Positions 33,387-43,658 of a stretch of 64,000 nucleotides of DNA are shown here, piece after piece. Location: the NCBI GenBank assembly GCA_020809705.1, contig CP085829.1, positions 1,302,001-1,366,000 of the forward strand, written 5' to 3'. Source of the stretch: Calonectria ilicicola. Lineage: Eukaryota; Ascomycota; Sordariomycetes; Hypocreales; Nectriaceae. Under the pieces are notes generated by a model. It made no database searches. It saw only the letters and a program-made list of their open reading frames with translations, and was not told where the DNA came from. Positions within the stretch are counted from its first letter, which is position 1. Each line of letters opens with the position of its first letter. The position numbers and the translations under genes were made by a program.

Positions 33387-34688
33387 ATGTTCTCAGGGCA
33401 ACAATTTGATATAACCATGGCTGGATCGGATACCGATTATCCATGTCGGCTTGAAGCACTCCCGCCTGAAATTCGCTGCCAGATTCTTTCCATTTTGGAT
33501 CTGCAGCAGCTCAAGGCCCTTGTGCGCGCCTCTCCTGTTTATCACTATCAATATCTACCCGAACGCGAATATCTGTTGTGTAAGAGTCTCGAGACGACAT
33601 TAGGCAGTACAACCGTCGATGCATATGCCGTTCATTTAACCTCAACCCCGCCCTTAGATGCAGATCCAAAAAAGACTGAATTCTTCGAGTGGTACAGGGA
33701 ACAGGTCCCGCGGCGGTTCCAACCCCTTCTGGGTAAGTTGAATCAAGATGAGGCTATACTCATGGCAGCACAGTACTTGGGCTTTGTAGTGCCCCTTTCA
33801 GAGTGCTGCAGTCGCTGGGAGCTGAAAAATCTTGCTCAGCTGTCATCCAAGTACCACGATAGCTTGCATGAGCAGACTCCACTAAGAGCAGTGGAGAAAA
33901 TGCGATTAACACGTGCCGCGTACCTCTTTCAGCTTCTCTGTCAGGTTTCTGGTCCTAGCAATCAAGATGTAGAGAGATTTGCAGTGAAGAATACAAGACT
34001 TTTGTTCGACGCAATCGAAGCGTGGAAGGTTGATGAGCTTTTTACGTTTTACCAATTTGTTGAGTATCAATACGACAAAATATTAGAGGATTTCTACTGG
34101 GATATTCATAAAGATAACCTCGAGTTTGATGTCCAGTCCCTGCTACCTACCCCAGAGAGCGTGTTTGACCTACAAGGTGGGTATTGCATATAAATCAACT
34201 GTTCCCTAGGAAGCTTTTTGTTCTGGGAAGCTGATAATCTACCAGTTGATAGGGATAAATATTTAGAGGGGTTGGCGCTTTGTGGTCTTCCTCTACTTCA
34301 AACCATTCTTTTTAGAATCAAGAACCACGACCACCTCATCTCCGTTATGCAGCAAAATCTCATGCTCTCATTCATCCCGATAGACTCTAGCTGCTGTCTC
34401 CTTGAAGAAACTCACGAAGGAGAGCAATACCTTGACGAGGATTTGTTGGAACGGAATCGAGCCCGAATTCCTTCTAGCGTTGAGGATGAGCTGAATGGTC
34501 CATCGCTAGGTTAGACGCTAAACTGGAATAGTGTATACAGCATTAGGTTCAGAGGAGAGACTTCAGACTGTTTACGGCGCTGGGGTTATGTCTTCTAGGA
34601 TAGCGAGAGGTTGAAGGCAACCCGAGCGATAGAGATAATGGTGGCACAGTGGGAGGAAGAGTGGTATGGTAATGCCACAAATGAGTGA
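33387..34688 (+). pseudogene. F-box-like protein with in-frame stops
   Basis: The frame starts at ATG 33387 (an alternative ATG at 33417 has the better context). It encodes an F-box-like N-terminus, RLEALPPEIRCQILSILDLQQLKALVRASP, and then a largely helical protein of fungal type. TAA at 34191-34193 lies inside a 33-nt segment (34177-34209) that has GT...AG ends and could be a very short intron, though 33 nt is below the usual fungal minimum. Two later TAGs, at 34512-34514 and 34596-34598, interrupt a frame that otherwise continues to TGA 34686-34688 with family-like sequence (RRWGYVF, DSERL). Trp would fit both places. F-box proteins recruit substrates to SCF ubiquitin ligases. Here the C-terminus is likely lost. 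Confidence 0.6.
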
Positions 34689-35163
34689 CATCAGCATGGC
34701 ATCTATGAGAAAGTAACTTGAGATATTTATACCGGCAGCTGCTGGCAGCCGGGGTTAGTCTTGACATTTATCTACTCACTCAGAAATATTCTAAGATTTA
34801 ATTAAGTTATTTAGAGTACAACGTACCACCACGGTAATAGCTGATATATACCTGGCGTAATGGCTCAAATCTTTTTGTAGGGTAGTAAAGTTCATGCTTT
34901 TTAGTACAGGGAATTATTAGATCTTCATTTCTGCAAGAAATTACGTGCATTAAATTCCCGTCTATGAACAACAAAAAAGAACTTGGTTACATAGCCTCCT
35001 GCAGAGAAGACTTCAAATATGGGGCTTGGCGTATATATTGATGAAGCATGTGGTGCGTCTCTGGTCTTGAGAATACTGGTCCTCTACTCCTAAGACTGGC
35101 GTCATAGATGACCTAGCTAATCTCCCTTTTCATCTCTATGCTATTTCCCCCAAAACTTATCAG
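34689..35163. other. Gene-free convergent spacer
   Basis: This 475-bp AT-rich region holds the 3' ends of the F-box-like and tyrosinase genes. Nothing else was seen. Confidence 0.5.
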
Positions 35164-36185
35164 TTACTCATAGGTATAGCAAAACATGCCATTCTGGCTA
35201 TCCATGAGGTCGGAAATAATCAAATCTTCAGATAGAACACCAGCGTAGCCAGGCAAAGGATCCTGCAGAGTTCCCTCGACGGTATCATCGTCGACGTATC
35301 GGTTTCCGCTATAATCATAGAGTCTGCTGCTGGTGTTTACGTTCTGCCAGTTCGTCCAAATGCGATCAACGTTTGCGTGGTGCAGGTAGAAGATAGGGTC
35401 TATATCAATCAGGTTAGGAGGAATTTAGAATTCTGTTGGGGAATACGAAGCAATCTTACCATTAGGAGAATACCCTTGTCGCATGTCTCCTCCAACGCCA
35501 CCATGGGCAGACCTATGAGGTCCATTCTCGAATGAACGGCGGTATTCGTCGTAAGTGGTCATGTCAAACGCTTCAGCTACTCTTGATGTCGCCGAGTCTT
35601 CATCAAAGGCCGTCGAGTTGAAATTCCTCTGAAGGCAGTGGGTATCAGGGGTCGATACCGTCGTGTTGGTAAATGGCCCATCGACTAGACATTGAGTAGA
35701 CGAGTCCCCATTACCTCCAAACCCGTAGACAAGGTCGAAAACAGGCGCATTATACATATCTCCAGTGTCCTGTTCCCAATCCCAGTAGTATATGCCACTA
35801 GTGTAGTTACAGTGTTCCGCGAGTGCATCTTCGAACGCCTGAACCAGGTATCTGTGAAATGGAAGAAAATTGGCAACACCATGGACCGAGCAAGCTGTTA
35901 ACCTTACTTGAGGTTAAAAAAGGAGCAACAGCGAAACTTACCATCGGGATCGAGTTGATAGTGAGCGTAGGCCAAGTCGTCAAATTTACTCAAAGTCACG
36001 CCCCCAAGATTCGAGGGAGTGGCTTTGAGACACTTGACAGCGTCTAGGTAGGTCGACTTCTCGTCATTTGTCAGAGTTCGCCATTCCTTTCGTACGGAAG
36101 GGTTTGTACAATCTCTGCGCTGAATGGTCGCTGCGGAGGTGGCAGCAGCAAACAGAACAGTGGAGATGAAAGAAGGGAGCTTCAT
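35164..36185 (-). CDS. Secreted tyrosinase-like copper protein
   Basis: Three exons (36185-35942, 35894-35460, 35399-35164) joined by GT-AG introns of 47 and 60 nt give 304 aa. MKLPSFISTVLFAAATSAA is a clear signal peptide, which fixes the start at 36185 over an upstream in-frame ATG (36218). Type-3 copper residues are all visible: a first His in LAYAH, then H-x8-H in VHGVANFLPFHRYL (CuA), H-x3-H in HRSAHGG and a later HHANVD in DPIFYLHHANVDRIW (CuB). The length is that of short fungal tyrosinases lacking the C-terminal lid domain, so it may oxidise phenols or catechols outside the cell. Cysteines are present for disulfides. The gene is intact. Confidence 0.85.
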
Positions 36186-38036
36186 GATATTGATATAAAG
36201 AGTGGTTGAATTATTCACCAGATCAAGGGGCTGTTCAGTAATGACAATTCGAAAGGAAGATGATTGAGAAGGATCCTGTGATGATTGTTGATTAGGATGG
36301 GGGAGATTTGCCCTTTAATACTTTCCATCAAGATAGTCATTTCAATAACAAGTTTTTCTAGAAAGTGTTTAAAATTACTCAAAGTCGTATTGACAACTTT
36401 TCGCTGCCTCGCGAACGCGTGAACGGATTTTTCGGGCTTGTACTTTTAAAAGAAAAAATATTGAATTAAAATATTTCCAGGGGTTTCTTCAAGTTTTCAT
36501 TACCCTTTGAGGTTTAGCAGTTGTTGATCCCCGCTTTGGGATCAAAACTTACGGCAGTAACAGGGGTAGGCTACCTTAGACGAACAGGGCACAAGGGTTG
36601 TTGGTCGCATTCTTATTCGCCCCAGTCAAAAGAACAAACATTTTTTCATCCGAGATTCAATATATATCGACATAATTGATTGCCAAGACGGCAACACAGT
36701 TGATTGCCAAGACATATCACGCGTCGGGAAACGTAATTGAGAGTAAAGATGATAGTGTACTTTTACCTGAGCTACTCCACATCGACACGTATTAATCTCC
36801 GTTCTCCTGTGAAGGAGAACTTCTCTCCAAGGGGGAAACCGTACACCCTAATGCTAATTCAAGAGTCATTAGTATGAATCAAATGGATGTCCTAATTGAC
36901 CTTGGTAAGTTACGTTGCAGTAAATAATTGAGACTGGTCTTCCTTTAGTTGTAATCCAGTCACTTCCAGGTGATGCGAACACCATTAACGATGCTGTCAT
37001 TGCCCACCCCAAGTCCACAGAGCCGTATTTCATGATTCAACCAATATATTTCAAATTATCTATGTGGAAATATTGCATGGCGCGGCTTGACGCACTCATA
37101 CGTCGCTATGCCCCTTTAGTCCGAGATGAAGAGAGAGCTGGTCGGTCGAACAGCCAAATATCTCCGTGCTAGGATTGTATTCGCCCACTTTACAATCTTT
37201 GAGCCAGTAAGCCCTCAGAAACAATTCCTGATCAGTAGGTTCTTTATCCCTACACTTATTATACAGGCCTATTACAATGTAGAATATCAGGAAATTGTAG
37301 TACGTATTGAAATTGGCACCAAATTTTCATAAACTGGTGTGACTTTTCAGCATGGTCGGGAGGCAATTAAGACGGCCCAGGATGGTCTTGCTATCCAACT
37401 ATTATTTACGGAAAATAACTATCTTGAATATTCCAGGGATTGAAAAGCGAGTATTTCATATTGGTGGGGCGGCTATTCACCAGGGGTTGTCATTCACCGA
37501 TCCCGGACGTAGCTTACTTGCTCCTGTACCATTCTCAGACAGGGTTAGATCAGACTGGTGGTAAATCGTCCGCGTTAGGGTCAGGGATTCTACGCAAGCG
37601 ACCAGCCTGAAACTTACGGTCCCTAGCAGATATTGATCGTTGATGGACTTTGTCCTCTCGTTCATCACGGACTTTGCCAAACACTCTAGATTTTCTAGTG
37701 CAGATTAAGACGATAACAGCGCAAGAGATCTGAAATAAGCCGACTTAATTTGCTTTTTATACTTCACATCCACTTGAGTACCCATGTTCCACGGAACCAT
37801 AGAAATTGGATTTAACCGTCGGCCATAAGCCAGTCTAGGTGCTAGGGAGCCATGACTTTGGAGTCTGTAAGCCTAGAATACTGCCCAGTATGATGCACTA
37901 GTTCTCTCTGCTCATGGTTTCATCATCAACTATCTTCATTTCTAATTGCTCCATCTAAGGAATTGAAGGTTTAAGAGAAGAATCAATACAGCCCAGCCGC
38001 ATTAAACAGGCTTCCGTGCTAAATAAATCTTTCCCG
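36186..38036. other. Gene-poor stretch with a possible degraded gene
   Basis: From ATG 36874 a short exon and a plausible intron (GTAAGT to TTTAG, ending at 36949) lead into coding-like sequence (DANTINDAVIAHPKSTEP, then ARLDALIRRYAPLVRDEERAGR) that breaks down into multiple stops by about 37170. A second open frame (37126-37332) overlaps it. This may be a decayed gene of unknown family. An 8-bp inverted repeat (GTTCTCCT-GTGA-AGGAGAAC) lies at 36801-36820. The remainder shows nothing. Confidence 0.3.
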
Positions 38037-39870
38037 TTAGTTTGAGACAACCCCATACCAAACTAAACCCATGACACCCCCAATAATAATCGCAACAGGC
38101 GGGCTCACTCGAAACCAATATCCACCAACATAGCTGGTAGCTGTCACAACAACCCACCACGGCTCAAGTGCTAAACTGGTACCCTGCTGAAAGCCTTCAT
38201 CAATGTAGCCAATCTGCCAAAGGCGATATACTGCAGTATAAATAAGTCCAACAGCGGCCGCATTTACGCCTCTTAAAGCTGACTTTACCCATCTCCAACC
38301 ACGCACCGCATTCCAAAAGCCCATAGTTCCGTGCACTGTCGTCAGCCCGGGAACAAAAATGCCCAGAAACCCAAGTACAGCGCCAGCAGCCGAATTATAT
38401 CCTCCATTAATCGCAGTTAGACTACCAAGATAGACTGCGAAATTAAAATTGGGTCCCGGAAAGGCCTGAATGAGTGCCAGTCCGATGAGAAAATCGCGAG
38501 GGCTAACCCAATTCTCAGCGACAATGTATTCGCGCAGCAGCGGAATTACAACAGGACCGCCTCCAAAAATTATTGTGCCAGCAAGATACATGTTTGCAAA
38601 GAGACTGTATAAACGCGATTTATTGGACTGCGTGCCACGTAGAATCATGACAACGATAAAGGAGATGAGGAAGAGCAGGATGATGCAGAGTCCGAATCTC
38701 CAGCCGATGTTGAGACGACGTCCCTCGGGAATTGTGCGAGGCTCGGCTTCGGTCGTCGATAATTCGTGTTCGGCAACTGGCAGAGTCGCACCTTCATCCT
38801 CTCTGCGTGCGGAGCTAGGTCGGTGATCGTCCTCGCTGTAACCAGATGAGCCAACATGGGCGTTTGATCCATTGTGGTCATCTCTCGCGGCGATTTCTTG
38901 TTGGATTTGTATCTCGATAGCCTCTTCTTCTCCTGCATCTGCGGTCCGCCCAGACTTCATTTGAAAGATCGCGGCAATTGTTTTGATAGGCCCATGTATC
39001 CATCGGAAGTCATAAATAACCGTCGTGATTCCAGCGAGAAACATCACCAATGGGAAATACCAGAGCGCATTATACATAATGCCGGCTGAAGCGCCAAGAA
39101 AAACAAGTACGCGAGTTACAGTGTCGGTAATAGCTTTTTGGGACAACTGAACGGCCGCGAGGACGATGATGCCGACAGTAGCAGCATTAAGACCGGACAG
39201 GAGAGCATAGACGGCTCGAGGAAGTGATTCACCAATGTTGGACACTCCAATGGACAGGCCATACATTCCGAGAGATCCAGGAAGACTTGGGACAAAGCTT
39301 TGTTAGCTCCTTCAATTTGGATTAGTGAAACGCACGTACCTCCAAATTAGAAAGCCAAGCACCGCAGGAAGGAATCCATCATGAAGAAGATTGATGCAAT
39401 AATGCATCTTTGTGCTGCCTGGGCCTGAAAAGGCCTGGCAGACGCTGAATATCTCCTGATACTGCAAATTGTTAGCTGCGGAAGATGTAAGATGCCTAAG
39501 GTGTCTCTGGAAATAGTTACCATTTGCTCGTCTATCCATGAGAGCTTGGTGACAAATTTGTCATGGAACTGTCGAAAATATTGTTAGTCTTTGTGGTACC
39601 CCTGCCGTATGTTTAGCTTGTTTTAAAGACTACGCCCAGTGTGGTTCCTAAAAGCCGCCCGATCTAGCCCGCGTCTCGTAAGACCAAAGTGGCGTAGCTT
39701 TTCAAACCGCGAAATCGAAGTATGGATTGTCTAGAGCCACTTACAGTCTTGAAGTGTACGGGCGGTCCTCCAAAGGAAGTGAAGCCCAGATACCAATTCT
39801 CACGAACGGTATTCCAGAACCGTCCCTTCAATTTGACAGGATCAAGCCCCAACCACCATTTGACTGCCAT
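38037..39870 (-). CDS. Chromate transporter (CHR/ChrA family), two-domain
   Basis: Exons 39870-39745, 39568-39521, 39461-39340 and 39297-38037 give 518 aa. Each half carries CHR motifs: FTSFGGPPVHF near the N-terminus, IFGGGPVVIPLL in the second half, and QAFPGPNFNFAVYLG. The half-repeats are separated by a hydrophilic, acidic linker of about 90 residues (residues ~210-300). About 10-12 membrane segments are evident. CHR proteins export chromate in bacteria, while fungal members have been linked to chromate/sulfate handling with varied effects on resistance. Introns are 176, 59 and 42 nt. All domains read intact, and the plasma or vacuolar membrane is the likely site. Confidence 0.85.
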
Positions 39871-40305
39871 CTTCTCTTAGGATGAGAGATGTCGCGCTGA
39901 GTACTATTTCTATTCTTGATTACCGGCTACAAACTGCAATTCTGCATGAAGCACTAGGTTTATTCCCTGGTCATCGGCAAAGGAAGAGAAAAAAAAAAAA
40001 GAAACAAATATTTGAGGGAAAGTAAAGTGAGGGGATGGTTTTATTTGTAATCAAAATGATAGCTCAACTCTTGGCCTTCCAGAAATTAGTTCATTTCATA
40101 GCTTCTTGTGGTGGCCAATGCGGGGTTTTCGCGATCGCACGTGGGGTGGCGCAGGCTTCAATGCTTTAGTCCATGCTGCAACTGGCGACCGAAATCAAAT
40201 ATGCTGGAAAGAAAAAGTGGAAGAAGATCAAGTTCGATGTATGCTTACTACTAGAATTGTTGCTCTTAGGAAAATCGGAGGCAATTGTGTGATGAAAGAG
40301 CTTAA
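39871..40305. other. Gene-free spacer
   Basis: About 435 bp between two minus-strand genes should hold the CHR promoter. An A-run lies near 39990. Nothing else was seen. Confidence 0.45.
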
Positions 40306-42600
40306 CTATTTGCACCAAATAAGCACGCTAAATCCAATACCAGTGTCTCGCGACGCTAATCTTGTTGCACAAGTAAGACAGCCAATGTTATCCTTCCTGA
40401 CAATCGCGTTTCTGCCCGTTTCTGCGCACCATGCCCTAGCCATAGCATCCTCATTCGACTCTCTAGCATCGATTATTATCAGGCTTTCGCCAGTGGGGAT
40501 CACCGCTCCGTTGTTCAAATCTCGGGCCAACACAATGCGCTGGAAAAGCTTTTCCCGAAGTCGCTCATGGGTTGGATGTTGCGGGCCGAGGATTAGATTG
40601 ACGCACTTGGGCACATGAACAAATACCGGGTTGGAATACAGCGTGAAAGTGATCACTTTTCCATGGCAGTCAAAATCTAGCATAGCTAGATATTGCTGCG
40701 TAGTGTCTGCGGGTGTTGATTTCTCGCTAAGTCGAATGGCCTTGAGCTTGACTCCCGAATCGGTGCTTCCCCCGGGAGATCGTGCTGGCAAATCTCGAGG
40801 CGGGTCCCATTTAGCCGAATCCTTAATCTCTCTCTTAAAAGCCTCTGGATTTTGGAACGCTTCTTCCTCTGTAAGTCCTTGCTCTTCCAAAAATCGGTGA
40901 GCATGATCATTCTGGACTGGATCCACCAAGTTAACAGATCTAGTGCCTATTAGGGCCCAAGAGTCCTCGCGGTCGGCATGCGCAGGTAAAGGTCCAATCC
41001 ATCCACAAGAGGATTTTGCGTCTGTTAAACCGCCAAGAACGCGCCCAATTACCGTAGTCTTTGGCCAGTAGCTCTTCCCTTGAATCACAAGGCCACTCCA
41101 GTAATTAGGGCCAAGTCCTAGCTTTTTGGTGGTCGGGCAGACAACAACTAAGCAGCTTAAGATTCGATGCCTGAAAAACTTTCCAGGCAATATCAATCCA
41201 AAAACCCAATCCAGAAGTGAGGGATGCATTTCACCATCTGGTGATTGGAGTGTGTCACGCAGTCCCTCAATGCTGCGTCTCGCTTCATCCAGATAAGGCC
41301 ATTCAATGGCTTCAGCAAAGCGCAATAGCCCTTCGGCGTGCAATGAGAAATTCGTGGGATTGATATACAATCCGTTATTGACACCTGTCTGTTGAATGGA
41401 GACATTTTGTGTCCAGAGCCTTGCAATAATGGCTAGGGCGTTGACAGATGGACTCGCTTGAATGAAGTTGGTATATCTCGGATCAGATCCCAGTTTCTGC
41501 AACAGGATATCCAACTCTAAGCCAATTTGCATGTGGAATAAGAATTTTTGATGGCCCATCCCAGATTTTCCCATGAAATGCAGGCAGAAAATTTCCATAT
41601 TCTGGAAGTCGAGCAGGCCTTCTGGTGGAGCTACTAAAAGGACAATTTTCTTTGTTGTGGCGGTGGCATTAATAGACCTTTTATCGAATTAGATATGTCT
41701 CGGGAAATAGTTTATGTCAGGCTTACGTTGATAGGGCGAGCAGCTGTTCTATAGTTTGAGTAGAGTCCTGAGTCAGGTTGTTTAGCAATCGTTGGATTTG
41801 TGCAAGTACAGGTGTCACGTCAGTTGGCGGAGGAGACCCTGTAAAGTTTACCGACATGCAAGGTTGTGGCTCCGAGGCTATTTTGTGCCGTCTGTATTCA
41901 TAGGTGTAGCCGTCAATGCTTGTTGTGCCGATGTGATAGCCATCATAGCTAGGGACCATCTCAGGGTCAATATCGAGGAAACTGAGCATAGGTCGCGTTT
42001 TTGGGCGCCAGTAATACCGTTCTAATTCCAGTGAGTAACATATACAAGCCACTAATTATAGCCCGTAACGTACCCCATGATAGAACTATTGTAGGGTTTA
42101 GTGGACGATCCAGCTACATCGACTCAGGAATGCTTTTTCCGACAAAGAATGGGAAAGGTTCAGCTATCTGGTTTGCTCCTTGGATAAGCTAGACATGCAA
42201 TGCACCTTGGCGTTTCCCGGTTACAATGTTCTCGAAGGATGCGGCGAGCTGCTGCCAGCGAGTGAGGTTGGCATTAGGAGTTGAGGCTGGCTGACTAGCG
42301 GGACTGTAGGGTGGTGGCGCCTCGGCTGGCGCATCGAGTGGCTGAGCTACACTCGCCGTTGCAGCTTGAGCTTGGGAATGGGAGACAGTAGATCAGTTTA
42401 ACGAGACTTTGGTGCCAATCGGGAGCTGACATACTGCTTTGGGTGGGAGAAGGCCCTGCTGGAATTGAATTCTGGGTCTGACCCCTGCCATTCAACACAT
42501 TTTGCTGGGGAACAGACGATGATGGTTTCGCAGCATCATCGGACTCCTTATCGGAACCAGATTTCGGGGCCACGCGCGACTTTCTCTTCCAAAACGGCAT
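40306..42600 (-). pseudogene. Conserved-looking hypothetical protein with two in-frame stops
   Basis: Exons 42600-42435, 42370-42074, 42021-41727 and 41677-40306 would give about 709 aa. The basic, low-complexity N-terminus (MPFWKRKSRV) leads into a Pro/Ala-rich stretch, then a mixed alpha/beta body and a C-terminal region with LDFDCHGKVITFTLYSNP and AVIPTGESLIIIDARES. There is no signal peptide or clear membrane segment. In exon 2, TAG at 42189-42191 and TAG at 42114-42116 fall in frame. An alternative intron could remove the first but not the second. The rest of the gene is open and splice sites are clean. I do not recognise the family, so the function is unknown. Confidence 0.55.
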
Positions 42601-42876
42601 TTCCCAATTTTTTTCGTACTTGGTAACAATGACAAAGAGTGGACAACCAGCGACGTGGAAGTTCAGCTGAAGTTTAGCTCGTGACAGATTGGTGGGGCGA
42701 ATGCAAGGATTGTTGCCACCCAAATGAGCCTAGCTCATCAGAACCGTGTATGCATAAATTAACCATGTCGCCAACCGCAGTTTGCAGCATTTTCACTTCG
42801 GGTGATCCCAGGTCTTGGTTCAAGAGGCCCCACAATTCACAGGGTCGTAAAGCCAGGATCTAGGGTAAGTAATATG

Positions 42877-42903
42877 AAATAAAATAAAATAAAATAAAAA
42901 AAA
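42877..42903 (+). repeat. (AAATA)n microsatellite
   Basis: About five AAATA units run into a short A-tract. A shorter tract of the same unit lies at 15527-15543. Confidence 0.8.
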
Positions 42904-43479
42904 CCAACATTTCAGGGGGGGGTCTCTTATATGTTCCATTAATTTTTTATTTGATTTGTTTTCATTTGATTTAAGAGCATTTTTAGACGATCACGCCATG
43001 TATGTTGATCGAAGCACATAGGTGGATAACCTGGTAGGGAGCAGACGGACGGCCGTTTCCTCTTCCGCAGTTCTATCCAGCTCACCCCGTTGTTTCCTTA
43101 GTCCCAAACCGAGCGTATTCGGAGTAATCAAATGAAAAATACTACAAGTTGTGATATTGCTATGTGCCTATCACTTTCCGGTCACCAGTCGCGTCGCACT
43201 GTGGCAATTCTGAGGACGCGATGCCCAAGTTTGGTTCGCACACCAGGCTGATTAAAGCTGTACCACGTCTGGCGAAGTGTGGACCCACCTAGATCTCACA
43301 GGTCGTCTAATTGGTCAGACAAGATTGCACAGCTTCATGCTAAGAACCTTGGCTTTGCCAAACTTTCCTAGTTTGAGTTCATCATGGTTCTTTCCCCACC
43401 GTTATCGGTAGAGAATATAACATAGAACAAAGACACAAAGTATCAGCGAAGTAGCTCAAACACACGATAAACTAGCGAA

Positions 43480-43571
43480 TGTTTCAGCGCCCCTTTGGGG
43501 CCTACGCTTTTTGTAGGTTGCGGGTTCGAATCCCAGCCGCCGTCGCTCGGCCTTCTTTTTTTTTTTTTTTT
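43480..43571 (+). ncRNA. tRNA-like relic with B-box and T16 terminator-like run
   Basis: GGTTCGAATCC (within 43515-43535) matches the Pol III B-box/T-loop consensus exactly. A CCTAC/GTAGG hairpin with a 7-nt loop lies just before it, and a run of 16 T (43556-43571), a Pol III-type terminator, lies about 25 nt after it. However the T-stem pairs only three of five bases, and no 5' acceptor strand is visible. So this is at best a degenerate tRNA or tRNA-derived fragment. Confidence 0.25.
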
Positions 43572-43658
43572 GCTATCCATTATCCACTTGCATGCTTCAC
43601 ATTTCTTCTACAAATCACAATTTCTCGTTTCAAGTTACTATCCAACAATGCCAAATCT

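Larger units (their letters stand above)
42601..43658. other. Gene-free spacer with simple repeats
   Basis: This kilobase contains an AAATA tract at 42877-42903, a stretch rich in T and G near 42910-42980, and the tRNA-like relic and T-run listed separately. No protein gene was found. Confidence 0.45.

Noticed and set aside
38470..38826. 118-codon plus-strand frame inside the chromate transporter
   Set aside because: It is an antisense shadow of the linker and membrane segments.
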